Below, piece by piece: positions 25,762 to 33,315 of a DNA stretch of 64,000 nucleotides. Source of the DNA: Nocardia seriolae NBRC 15557 (GTDB lineage Bacteria > Actinomycetota > Actinomycetes > Mycobacteriales > Mycobacteriaceae); the NCBI RefSeq assembly GCF_007990715.1, contig NZ_BJWY01000004.1, positions 58,114 through 122,113 of the forward strand, in the 5' to 3' direction. Position numbers and translations under genes: made by a program. Position 1 is the stretch's first letter, and each line of letters begins with the position of its first letter. Under the pieces are notes generated by a model. That model was not told the origin of the DNA and ran no database searches. It worked only from the letters and a program-made list of their open reading frames with translations.

Positions 25762-26448
25762 CTACAGCGGCTGGGCTCCCCGCTGGGCCAGCATGATGGT
25801 CATCAGCCCGGCCTCCTGGGACTGGGCGGTGATCATGCCGCGCGCCGACTCCTTCACCGGACCCGAGGTGAGGAGCTGATCGGCGGCCTTGGCCATGGCC
25901 ACGCCGCCGCGGTGGTGGCGCAGCATGAGTTGCAGGAACAGGACTTCCGCGTCGGTGCCGCGTGCGGTGGCGAGAGAGTCCCGCTCAGCCTGGGTGGCCA
26001 TGCCGGGCATGGCGGTGCCGTTGGTGCCGGTCCTGGTCGGCATCGAATGATCGTGTCCGGCAGCGTTGTTCATCCACGCCATCGGGTGCCGGGACTCGGG
26101 GGCGGCATTGGCCAGGCGCAGCCAGCCCAGCAGTGTGCCGATCTCCATGCGCTGGGCATCGCCGATCTGCTGGGCCAGCTGCCGGACAGTCGGGTTCACG
26201 CCGGAGTCCAGGCGCTGCACCATGATCAGTGCCTGCTCGTGGTGGACGAACATGTCCTGGCTGAAACCGAGCTCGACCGGGGTGAGAACCGTTGCGGCGG
26301 AGGTGCTCTCACCAACGGCGATCGGGCGCACCAGGAATCCGGCCGTGAACACCGTCAGCAGCAACGCCGTGAACCCGACCGGCCGCCGCCAGCGATATCC
26401 GGCGGCGCGCAGGCGATTACGGAACCCACCGGCGTGCACCGCCGTCAC
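25762..26448 (-). CDS. DUF305 family secreted/membrane protein
   Basis: A 228-residue DUF305 (ferritin-like fold) protein. A basic start and one hydrophobic segment (about residues 20-42) place it outside the membrane. The histidine/methionine-rich core includes FSQDMFVHHEQALIMV, HDHSMP and LMLRHHRGGVAMA, the paired H-H motifs typical of the family, which is often linked to copper. GTG 26448 is chosen because it overlaps the stop of the upstream LVIVD gene by 4 bp (GTGA). The two genes therefore probably act together at the cell surface. Confidence 0.85.
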   Translation of the reverse strand: MTAVHAGGFRNRLRAAGYRWRRPVGFTALLLTVFTAGFLVRPIAVGESTSAATVLTPVELGFSQDMFVHHEQALIMVQRLDSGVNPTVRQLAQQIGDAQRMEIGTLLGWLRLANAAPESRHPMAWMNNAAGHDHSMPTRTGTNGTAMPGMATQAERDSLATARGTDAEVLFLQLMLRHHRGGVAMAKAADQLLTSGPVKESARGMITAQSQEAGLMTIMLAQRGAQPL

Positions 26449-28022
26449 GAGCCCACCACGGACTGCTGATCGGCGGGCGGGGTGTAGACGTCGTCGGCGA
26501 GCTGCAACACCATGAAGCCGTTGTCGTTGCAGGTGGCCCACAACTGGTTGCCGTGCCACTCCGGCGGCGAGAAGCACCAGTCGGTGGACAGATCACCGAA
26601 GGCGATCATGCCCGTGCGTGCGGAGAGCGCCTGATTCGGATCGAACTTGCCCTCCAGGATCGCGCGCGCCGCCGACGGGAACTCCATGGCGGGGATGCCG
26701 ATCAGCGAGGCCAGGGCGTGGGGTGAATTCCACAGTTCCAGGTTGCGGCCCTTGCGTGCGGGCGGATTGAAGTACGCGATCTCCTTGGCGTGGAACGGAT
26801 CCCGCACATCGAAGACCCGGATGCCGGACTCCTCCCCGCCGCAGGCCAGCGCCGTCGGATTGTTCGGCCGGTCCGCGGCGCAATAGTGCGCGTCGTAGGA
26901 GAACACCGACCCGCCCATGGCCGAGGCCATGGCCGAATCCTGGTTCTGCGGCAGGTTGATCTCCAGCTTGATCTTCGCGGCCACCTCCGGATTCGTCTCG
27001 TCGGAGATGTCGATGAGCTTCACCCCGCCCGCGCCGCCCTCGTCCGCGGTGAACAGGTAGGGCTTGCCGTCATAGGTGACCGGGATGCTGTGCTGGGTCG
27101 CCCAGCCGTCGGTCCAGAACACCCGTCCCAGATGGCCGACCTGCGGATTCGGATCGCGGCGCTGCACGGCGCTGATGTCGAGCACGGTGAAACCCGCCAG
27201 CGCGGACAGATACATGCGATTGCCGTCGGGACTGATGCCGAAGCCGTGCGCCTCGATGCCGGTCAGGCCCTGCCAGATCACGTGCGGATTCGTCGGATCG
27301 GTGAGATTGACCGCGCTCACGAATCCGGGCGCGATACCCGAGGCCCAGTAGGTGCGTCCATCGGGGGAGAAGCCGCCCTCGTGGGTCGTGATCGGCAGCG
27401 GCATCAGCAGATTCGTGCCCGCGCCCGGATTCAGCAGCCGCGGGTGCGCGCAGTCGGAGACGTCGTAGACCGACAGGTAGCCCACGCCCTCGCCGACCGG
27501 GACACCGGTGCCGACCAGCAGCTTCCGCTCGGCATTGACCTTGAGCGACTCCCAGGTGCCCGCGAGCATGGCCGGTTCGGTGAGGCTGCCGGTCACCACC
27601 GGATTCGCCGGATCCGACACGTCGAGCACCTGCACGCCCTGCGCGGGGCCGAGAATATCGCCCGGGAACAGCGACCCGGTGTACGAGCAGTGGTCATAGG
27701 TGGTCGAGGTGATCCCCGCGCCCTTGCCGACGTACCCGCCCACGAACGACAGATTGCACCGATACCCCAGTGTGCTGCGTCCACTGTTGCGGTCATCGGC
27801 CGAAACATCGCCCTGCAGACCACTTTCCGGCAGCGCATCCGCCCCGCATTCCGCGCGCGGCACCGAGGTCCGCCCGACATCGAGGAACTGCTGCACCTGA
27901 TCCACGAGGTCGGACCCCAGATCCGCCGACGCCCCGTGCATCGGCAGCACGGCCGCTCCCAGCAGCGACACCGCCAGCACCGCCGCCGGTTTGGACCGGC
28001 GCACCCGCTCGAACCGCCTCAT
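26445..28022 (-). CDS. Secreted LVIVD-repeat beta-propeller protein
   Basis: A 525-residue exported protein. Residues 1-33 form a signal peptide (basic start, then AVLAVSLLGAAVLPMHGASA). The mature part has repeated strands such as GVQVLDVSDPANPVVTGS, LSVYDVSDCAHPRLL and GVKLIDISDETNPEVA, which are LVIVD repeats folding as a beta-propeller; several conserved cysteines suggest disulfides. Function of the family is unknown. It is co-translated with DUF305 (GTGA overlap). A 20-bp near-perfect palindrome (28097-28116) lies about 75 bp upstream and may be its operator. Confidence 0.87.
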   Translation of the reverse strand: MRRFERVRRSKPAAVLAVSLLGAAVLPMHGASADLGSDLVDQVQQFLDVGRTSVPRAECGADALPESGLQGDVSADDRNSGRSTLGYRCNLSFVGGYVGKGAGITSTTYDHCSYTGSLFPGDILGPAQGVQVLDVSDPANPVVTGSLTEPAMLAGTWESLKVNAERKLLVGTGVPVGEGVGYLSVYDVSDCAHPRLLNPGAGTNLLMPLPITTHEGGFSPDGRTYWASGIAPGFVSAVNLTDPTNPHVIWQGLTGIEAHGFGISPDGNRMYLSALAGFTVLDISAVQRRDPNPQVGHLGRVFWTDGWATQHSIPVTYDGKPYLFTADEGGAGGVKLIDISDETNPEVAAKIKLEINLPQNQDSAMASAMGGSVFSYDAHYCAADRPNNPTALACGGEESGIRVFDVRDPFHAKEIAYFNPPARKGRNLELWNSPHALASLIGIPAMEFPSAARAILEGKFDPNQALSARTGMIAFGDLSTDWCFSPPEWHGNQLWATCNDNGFMVLQLADDVYTPPADQQSVVGS

Positions 28023-28096
28023 CGCGGTACCCCCATCTTCGTTCCGAACACAAGCCAGGTGACTGCAGCCACAACGGGGTGGCAACTGTGGTCACG

Positions 28097-28116
28097 GTTA
28101 CGTCTCGAAACGTAAC
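28097..28116. promoter_or_regulatory. 20-bp palindrome upstream of LVIVD-DUF305 operon
   Basis: GTTACGTCTCGAAACGTAAC is a near-perfect palindrome (one mismatched pair), the shape of a TetR-type operator; its regulator is not encoded nearby. It lies 75 bp before the LVIVD start. A second, shorter palindrome ACCGTTCGGT is at 28127-28136. Confidence 0.55.
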
Positions 28117-28253
28117 GCATGAACTGACCGTTCGGTAGGGGGTTGGCGGAATCTGTCTGGGCCACTTTGGCGTCAGCACTGTGTCAGCACTCGGTCAGCG
28201 CGGCGGGGGAGAGCCGGTGGCGTCCGAATCGCATTCCAGCCAAGGAGTTCAGG

Positions 28254-28358
28254 ATGAATCAGGATTACACCGGCAGCGCGGTCCTCGACGCGGGCAGCTC
28301 TTCCATTCGCGATCTGCTCTTCTCGGTGGTTTCCACTTTCTCGGGAAATATGCGCTGA
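28254..28358 (+). CDS. 34-residue small ORF with strong ribosome site
   Basis: A very short reading frame (MNQDYTGSAVLDAGSSSIRD then a hydrophobic LLFSVVSTFSG and a basic end NMR). AAGGAG ends 7 bases before the ATG, and a perfect-quality hairpin follows 25 bp after the stop, so the unit has the signals of a real gene. I know no family for it. The hydrophobic half could insert in or bind the membrane. It could also be a leader or a peptide precursor; no modifying enzyme is encoded beside it. Confidence 0.45.
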   Translation: MNQDYTGSAVLDAGSSSIRDLLFSVVSTFSGNMR

Positions 28359-28383
28359 CCCGAGGGCCTCTCTGCGCGACCGG

Positions 28384-28421
28384 GAGCGGTCCCCGCCGAT
28401 TCTCATCGGCGGGGGCCGCTC
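28384..28421. terminator. Terminator-like hairpin after small ORF
   Basis: GAGCGGTCCCCGCCGAT pairs with ATCGGCGGGGGCCGCTC around a TCTC loop: a 17-bp stem with one mismatch. No T-run follows, which is common in high-GC actinomycetes. It closes the small-ORF unit. Confidence 0.7.
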
Positions 28422-28502
28422 TCAGCGAGCCTTTCCGGGTAGCTGCCCGGTCAGCGGCGTGATCTGCGGATACGCTGAATGTGGTTGCTGGGCAACGAAA
28501 GA

Positions 28503-28562
28503 GCGCAGAGTCCTGGTAGAAGGATGTTCGACCAAGAACACATCTTCATAGGGACTCTGCGC
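28503..28562. promoter_or_regulatory. Hairpin covering the transposase ribosome site
   Basis: GCGCAGAGTCC (28503-28513) pairs perfectly with GGACTCTGCGC (28552-28562), and inner arms near 28520 and 28540 extend the structure. The right arm ends 3 bases before the transposase ATG, so read-through RNA would hide the start; this is a known way to keep transposase low. Confidence 0.55.
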
Positions 28563-28565
28563 AGG

Positions 28566-29408
28566 ATGAGTGTGACATACACCGGGGTGCTGGCGGTCCC
28601 GGAGGCCACTGTCGAGTTCGTTGCCGGGTTGCTCGAGCAGGTGCGCCGGGCCAAGGGGACGCGCTGGCGGGCGCTGGCCTGCGTCGAACAGACGGTGCTG
28701 GCGCTGCGCTGGTTCGTCGACGGCATCCGGGTCGAGCAGCTGGCTCTGGACAATGCGATCGGCAGGACGACCGCCTACGACTATCTGCACGAGGTGATCG
28801 ACGCGCTCGCCGGTCAGGCGCCGAGTCTGCACGGAGCATTGCTGGCGGCGAAAATGGCTGTTCATGAGCATGTTTCGGGGGACGGCACGTTGATCGCGAC
28901 CGATCGGATCAGTGAGCCCGGACCGACACCGCAGAAGGGCAAGCCCTCGCGGCGGGTGGATTTGTGGTGGTCGGGAAAACATCACCACCACGGCGGGAAC
29001 GTGCAGGTGGTGACCGTGCCGGACGGGTGGCCGATCTGGACCTCGCCGGTGCGGCCGGGTCGTGAGCACGACGTCACCGCGCTGCGTACACATCCGGAAA
29101 TGGTTCCAGCTCTCACCGATTGGGTATCCGACGACAGGCCGGTGCTGACCGACCTCGGCTACGAGGGTGAATCCGCGGTGGCCACCACCGCGGTCAAGAA
29201 GCCGGCCGGTGGCCGGCTCACCGAGGCGCAGCGGGCGGCGAACAAGGCTCACAACGGCAAACGTGCCCTCGGGGAACGTGGAAACTCCCTGCTGAAGATG
29301 ACTTTCAAGGCGTTGCGGCGGCGAGTCGGCTTGTGCCCCTGGCGTATCGGCACCATCGTCGCGGCTGCTCTGGTGTTGCTGCGCCACGAATACCGCCGAA
29401 CCACCTGA
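28566..29408 (+). CDS. IS5-family-like DDE transposase
   Basis: A 280-residue transposase of the DDE_Tnp_4 type. An N-terminal helix-turn-helix region (LRWFVDGIRVEQLALDNAIGRTTAYDYL) precedes the catalytic core: the first aspartate in SGDGTLIATD, the second in VLTDLGYEGE, and the glutamate in ALGERGNSLLKMTFKAL. It appears intact. ATG 28566 is chosen because the stem-loop lies immediately upstream; a longer in-frame start at 28479 falls at the element edge. Confidence 0.85.
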   Translation: MSVTYTGVLAVPEATVEFVAGLLEQVRRAKGTRWRALACVEQTVLALRWFVDGIRVEQLALDNAIGRTTAYDYLHEVIDALAGQAPSLHGALLAAKMAVHEHVSGDGTLIATDRISEPGPTPQKGKPSRRVDLWWSGKHHHHGGNVQVVTVPDGWPIWTSPVRPGREHDVTALRTHPEMVPALTDWVSDDRPVLTDLGYEGESAVATTAVKKPAGGRLTEAQRAANKAHNGKRALGERGNSLLKMTFKALRRRVGLCPWRIGTIVAAALVLLRHEYRRTT

Positions 29409-29824
29409 CCACGACACGCCGCTACTCGGAAAGGCTCAATGAGCCTGCCGCACCCGACTATTACAAATTCGTTGCCAACGGCCAGGCGGACGGAACGCCT
29501 ATCAAGGTCGGCACGCCGATGGACGTCACCTATGTCGGGCCCCAATTCGACGACGAGAGCTGGGGCTATTCGGGAATCATGGGCGTGATCGAACTGCGTT
29601 CGCCGGGCAACAGAGACCCCTTCAAGACCTGGGATCTGTCCTATGAACCGGGCACATACGAGATCGACGACTACGACGACACCGGCACATCCGGCAGATG
29701 GCTCGCGGACTATGTCGATGGAGCCCAGAAGACCGACTATCTGTCGCTCGGTGTGAAGAAGGACCAGTTCGCCTTCGAAAAGGCATATCCGGACAAGGCT
29801 TCCGATCACAAGGACGCGCGATGA
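29409..29824 (+). pseudogene. 5'-truncated secreted protein, paralogue of next gene
   Basis: The frame ending at 29824 reads from YSERLNEPAAPDYYKF to the end and aligns along its length with the following gene: GYSGIMGVIELRSPGNRDPFKTW here against GYSHWNGGIIALRSPGNTDRFKIW there, then YEIDDYDDTGTSGRW against YRIDDFDDTGGTGRW. The signal peptide and roughly the first 85 residues found in the paralogue are missing; the sequence upstream is the transposon end. The family is not one I recognise. Its stop overlaps the next start by ATGA, so the two were once co-translated. Confidence 0.7.
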
Positions 29825-30457
29825 CGATGAAATCGAGGGCGATTCGCAAGGGAGTTCTCGTGGCCGCCGTCTCGTCGATGGCAATGTTCGGAGCGGCGAT
29901 CGGGGCACCGGACGCGTTTGCCGCCCTGCCGACGGGATCCGCGGGTGGCTCGCCGGCGGACGGCCATCACCAGCCCGGTGTCGGGAACGATTACCCTCCG
30001 CTGCTCGACAGCGACGGCCACCAGATGGTCAGCGGTGGTGTCTACGAAATCTATGACGTCACCCAGAGCCTGCCGATAGGCACCGACAACGACCCGGAAC
30101 ACAATTGGTTCCAGGACACCGAACGGTTCGCCGGCGAATACAAGATCACGCTGCCGGGTGAGAAGGACGGCACACCCTTGTTCGTGCAGGAGCTGGTGGT
30201 GATCACTGCCAACGACACCCGGTACGACGGCGAGAGCCGGGGGGTATTCGCACTGGAACGGCGGGATCATCGCACTCCGCTCACCGGGCAATACCGATCG
30301 ATTCAAGATCTGGGCCCAGGACGACACGACGTATCGCATCGACGATTTCGACGACACCGGTGGCACGGGCCGCTGGGTCTCGGAGAAATCTGATTTCGGC
30401 GGGACCGGCCTGCACCTGTCGTCGGACAAGGATCGATTCCAGTTCCGCAAGGCGTGA
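29821..30457 (+). pseudogene. Secreted protein of unknown family, frameshift in a G6 tract
   Basis: A signal peptide (residues about 1-35, ending DAFAA) is followed by a mature domain of about 175 residues rich in Asp and Gly. The frame breaks in a run of six G at 30239-30244: with five G the frame continues as GYSHWNGGIIALRSPGNTD through FDDTGGTGRWVSE to TGA 30455-30457, matching the truncated paralogue upstream. As written, the ORF runs on in a wrong frame to 30393. It may be a true pseudogene, a phase-variable gene or a sequencing error. The function is unknown. Confidence 0.7.
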
Positions 30458-30584
30458 GGGTCGGGACGGCCGCGGATGCGTGAGCAGCGCCCGGCAGCGA
30501 TCGAGCAGCCGGGCGCGCGGATCCTCCACGTGCCGTAGCCCATTCGTGCAGCCCGAAGCGGGACGACCGGGCGGGTCGTCGAAC

Positions 30585-30920
30585 TCAGGATGCCTTGCGG
30601 TGCTCGTCGTTCTCGTGCTGCGCGATCACGGCGAGGAGTTCGCGCACCCAGGCAGGACGCTGTTCGCTGGTCCCGGCGGTGGCGATGTCGCGTTCGATCA
30701 GCGAGCGGATGTAGGCGGACTGCGACATGCCCAGGTTCGCGGCGCGAAGTTTGCACGCCTTGTCGAGTTCGCGGGTCAGCTTCACCGAACGCGGGATCAG
30801 TACCGGCTCGGCGTCCGCGCCGGTCGCGATCGCCGGTTCGACCGGATCGTCGGTGAAGACCAGCCGTTGCGTCATCGCAGCCACCTCGGCGGGACTCATG
30901 TTCTCGAATGGATCAGTCAT
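30585..30920 (-). CDS. Ribbon-helix-helix-like antitoxin candidate
   Basis: A 111-residue protein. The middle section PRSVKLTRELDKACKLRAANLGMSQSAYIRSLIERDI has the strand-helix-helix pattern of Arc/MetJ-type DNA-binding antitoxins, between an acidic N-terminus (MTDPFENMSPAEVAAM) and a charged C-terminal helix. ATG 30920 is chosen since it overlaps the upstream gene by 8 bp. Gene order (toxin-like first, antitoxin-like second) resembles several type II modules. Confidence 0.65.
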   Translation of the reverse strand: MTDPFENMSPAEVAAMTQRLVFTDDPVEPAIATGADAEPVLIPRSVKLTRELDKACKLRAANLGMSQSAYIRSLIERDIATAGTSEQRPAWVRELLAVIAQHENDEHRKAS

Positions 30921-31215
30921 TGCGGGTCGCCTCCCATTTCTCCAGCTCTGCGGCTTGATCGGCGGCGAGGTACTCGGCGTTGTACACCTCGATGTCCCGT
31001 CCGACGCGCCTGGCGAACACGGCCAGCGGTGTGCCGTCATCGGCGCGGCCCCAAATGACCAGGGACATCAATCCGGTCGTCGGGTCGACGGCTGGTCGTA
31101 GCCAGACTTGCCGGTTTCCCTTCATCCATGCGTCTACGAAATCGAAGACGTCGTCCGGATCGACACCTGTCCGCGCCAGCATCGGTGCGAGCGCCCAGTA
31201 CCACTCGATCGCCAC
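30913..31215 (-). CDS. Small protein, possible toxin of TA pair
   Basis: A 100-residue protein, MAIEWYWALAPMLARTGVDP at the start, then an FDFVDAWMKGNRQVWLRP helix-strand section and VIWGRADDGTPLAVFARRVGRDIEVYNAEYL strands. I cannot assign it to RelE, PIN, MazF or BrnT families by eye, though its size, basic strand pattern and 8-bp overlap with an RHH-like gene fit a toxin-antitoxin module. No promoter is evident. Confidence 0.5.
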   Translation of the reverse strand: MAIEWYWALAPMLARTGVDPDDVFDFVDAWMKGNRQVWLRPAVDPTTGLMSLVIWGRADDGTPLAVFARRVGRDIEVYNAEYLAADQAAELEKWEATRND

Positions 31216-31336
31216 CTATCCAGACTACTGCAGAGACTACCTGCCTGGTTCTGATCGTGATGATCAGCCCGTTTGAAGGTGTAGTCGTCGCCGCTTGGTC
31301 CGCCTGGTCGCAAGCAGACGCACTGTGCGCGGGGTG

Positions 31337-32251
31337 CTAGGAGGTTCGGACCGTCAGCAGGTTTCGGCAGGCGTTCAGCAGGCGGGTGCGTAGCACCTCG
31401 GCGCGGGGTGCGATGTCCGCCTGGCCGCGGACGTATTCGGCTCGGCCGGAGGGGGTTTCGATGCGGATGGGGGTGTAGCCGAAGTCGCGGAGGTCGTAGG
31501 GGCTGGCCTTCATGTCGAGTTCGCGGGCGGCGCAGGCCAGTTCGAAGGCGTCGAAGAGGAGGTCGGAGCCGATGAGCGGGGTGAGTTTGAAGCCCCACTT
31601 GTAGATGTCCATGTTGGCGTGCAGGCAGCCGGGTTGTTCGCGGTCCATCTGGGATTCGCGGGTGAGAACCTCGAGGTTGAGGGGGAGGGCTTGCGGGGTG
31701 AAGAAGCGGAAGGCGTCGAAGTGGGTGCAGCGCAGTTGCATCGATTCGACGACCGCGTCGGTGCCCGCGTGGCCCAGACGGAGCGGGACCTGCTGGTGGC
31801 GGACGTCATCGGTGCGGTACACCATGGCCCACTCGTGCAGGCCGAAGCAGGACAGCTGGGGCGGGCGGGTGGTAGTGGCTGCGAGGAGCCGGGCTACGAA
31901 TTCGATGGTGTCGCGGCGCTTTTCGAGGAAGTCGGGGTCGGCGGTCCAGCCCGGGACGGGCAGGCCGTCGGCGTCTAGGGCCGAAACCCGGTGGTAGCCG
32001 CGGAATTCGGTGTAGTCCGCGGCGTCGGCCAGGACAACCCCGAAGCCCGGGTGCCAGCGTTTGAGCTGGGCGGGCTTGTGGCCGTAGTAGGTGAACAGGA
32101 AGTCGATGACCGGGTGCTTCGAACCCGCCGCTCGCCGTTCGAGATACGGGCCGACCAGGGCGTCGACTCGGGCGCGGTGGGCGGCGGTCCGGCCCCGCCA
32201 GTCGGGGCCGGACAGCCGGGCGGAGCCGGGTAGGTCGGTGTGCGCGTTCAT
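31337..32251 (-). CDS. Protein annotated in relatives as 3-methyladenine DNA glycosylase
   Basis: A 304-residue protein of an actinobacterial family that genome annotations call 3-methyladenine DNA glycosylase; I see no helix-hairpin-helix or AlkA/Tag motif to confirm that name. Distinct conserved stretches are KHPVIDFLFTYYGHKPAQLKRWHPG, FGLHEWAMVYR and LNLEVLTRESQMDREQPGCLHANMD, which includes a Glu/His/Cys-rich segment. The ATG at 32251 shares a base with the stop of the upstream CBS gene (TAATG), so the three genes form one operon. Confidence 0.7.
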   Translation of the reverse strand: MNAHTDLPGSARLSGPDWRGRTAAHRARVDALVGPYLERRAAGSKHPVIDFLFTYYGHKPAQLKRWHPGFGVVLADAADYTEFRGYHRVSALDADGLPVPGWTADPDFLEKRRDTIEFVARLLAATTTRPPQLSCFGLHEWAMVYRTDDVRHQQVPLRLGHAGTDAVVESMQLRCTHFDAFRFFTPQALPLNLEVLTRESQMDREQPGCLHANMDIYKWGFKLTPLIGSDLLFDAFELACAARELDMKASPYDLRDFGYTPIRIETPSGRAEYVRGQADIAPRAEVLRTRLLNACRNLLTVRTS

Positions 32252-33315
32252 TATTCGGCGAGGCGGTGGGTGGCGTCGCGGACGGTGCCGACGAACTCCT
32301 CCACCAGGTCTTCCAGGGCCACGATGCCGACGGTATTGCCGCGGCTGTCGACCACCCGGCCCAGGTGGGAATTGGTGCGGCGCAACCGGGCCAGCGCCTC
32401 GAACAGGGTGGTGCCCATGCTCAGGGTAGGCAGCGGGCGGATGTCGGTGCGCGGGATCGGGGTGCCCGGGCCCGCGTCGTCGTCGGCCGTCAGATCGAGG
32501 ACGTCCTTGACGTGCAGGTAGCCGACCAGGGAACCGTCGGTGGCGCGCACCGGGTAGCGTGAGAAACCCGTTTCGGCGACCGCGGATTCGATGTCCCCGA
32601 GGGTGGTGCCGTCGCCGCGCAGCGGGACCGAACGGGTCTCGGCCAGCGGCACCATGACATCGGCGACGATCCGGTCGCTGGACCCCAGCGCCTGGGTGAG
32701 GCGGCGGTGCTCCTCCTCGTCCAGCAGTCCCTCCGAACGGGATTCGCCGAACATCTCGGCCAGCTCCACCGACGACACGGTGGCGTCCAGCTCGTCCTTG
32801 GGCTCGATTCGCAAGGCGCGCAAGGTGATATTGGCCGCGAAGTTGTAGACCGCGATCAGCGGCTTGGCCAGCCGCAACCACATCAGATGCAGCGGAACCA
32901 GCAGCAGCGCGGAGCGTTCCGGCCCGGCGAGGGCGATATTCTTCGGAACCATCTCGCCCAGCAGGATGTGCAGGATCACCACGATGGTCAGGGCCAGCGC
33001 GAACGCGATCGGGTGCAGCAGCGAGGCGGGCACGCCAACCAGCTCGAAGGGCCCCTCCAGCAGGTTCGCCACCGCGGGCTCACCCACCCGGCCCAGCAGG
33101 ATCGAGCAGATGGTGATGCCCAGCTGCGCCGCCGCCAGCATCATCGACAGGTTCTGACCCGCCTCGATGACGGTGTTGGCGCTGCGCTTGCCCTGCGCGG
33201 CAAGCGCTTCGAGGCGGTCGCGGCGCGCGGAGATGAGCGCGAACTCCGCGCCCACGAAGAACGCGTTGCTCAGTAGCAGCACCAGGGTCAGCAGGACGGC
33301 GTAGAGGTCACCCAT
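32251..33315 (-). CDS. CNNM/CorC-type membrane protein with CBS pair (Rv1841c-like)
   Basis: A 354-residue membrane protein: a DUF21 (CNNM) domain with four hydrophobic segments (residues about 1-150, ending in LGEMVPKNIAL, the family signature) and then two CBS motifs (VADVMVPLAETR... and VVDSRGNTVGIVALEDLVEEFVG). The family transports or regulates Mg2+ or Co2+; older annotations call it haemolysin. It lacks the C-terminal CorC_HlyC domain found in its neighbour, so the two may form a hetero-complex. It overlaps that gene by 8 bp. Order and orientation match Rv1841c-Rv1842c-guaB1. Confidence 0.88.
   Translation of the reverse strand: MGDLYAVLLTLVLLLSNAFFVGAEFALISARRDRLEALAAQGKRSANTVIEAGQNLSMMLAAAQLGITICSILLGRVGEPAVANLLEGPFELVGVPASLLHPIAFALALTIVVILHILLGEMVPKNIALAGPERSALLLVPLHLMWLRLAKPLIAVYNFAANITLRALRIEPKDELDATVSSVELAEMFGESRSEGLLDEEEHRRLTQALGSSDRIVADVMVPLAETRSVPLRGDGTTLGDIESAVAETGFSRYPVRATDGSLVGYLHVKDVLDLTADDDAGPGTPIPRTDIRPLPTLSMGTTLFEALARLRRTNSHLGRVVDSRGNTVGIVALEDLVEEFVGTVRDATHRLAE

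Larger units (their letters stand above)
28481..29408 (+). mobile_element. IS5-like insertion sequence
   Basis: The element comprises one transposase gene and a leader hairpin. Its ends are not resolved: GTGGTT at 28481 and AACCAC at 29399-29404 are the best short inverted tips, but no clear target duplication is visible. The right end abuts a secreted-protein gene that has lost its 5' part, so insertion (or a deletion next to the element) probably disrupted that gene. Confidence 0.6.

Noticed and set aside
28474..29410. Exact IS ends with target duplication
   Set aside because: Short tips GTGGTT/AACCAC and an offset CTGA are too weak to fix the boundaries.
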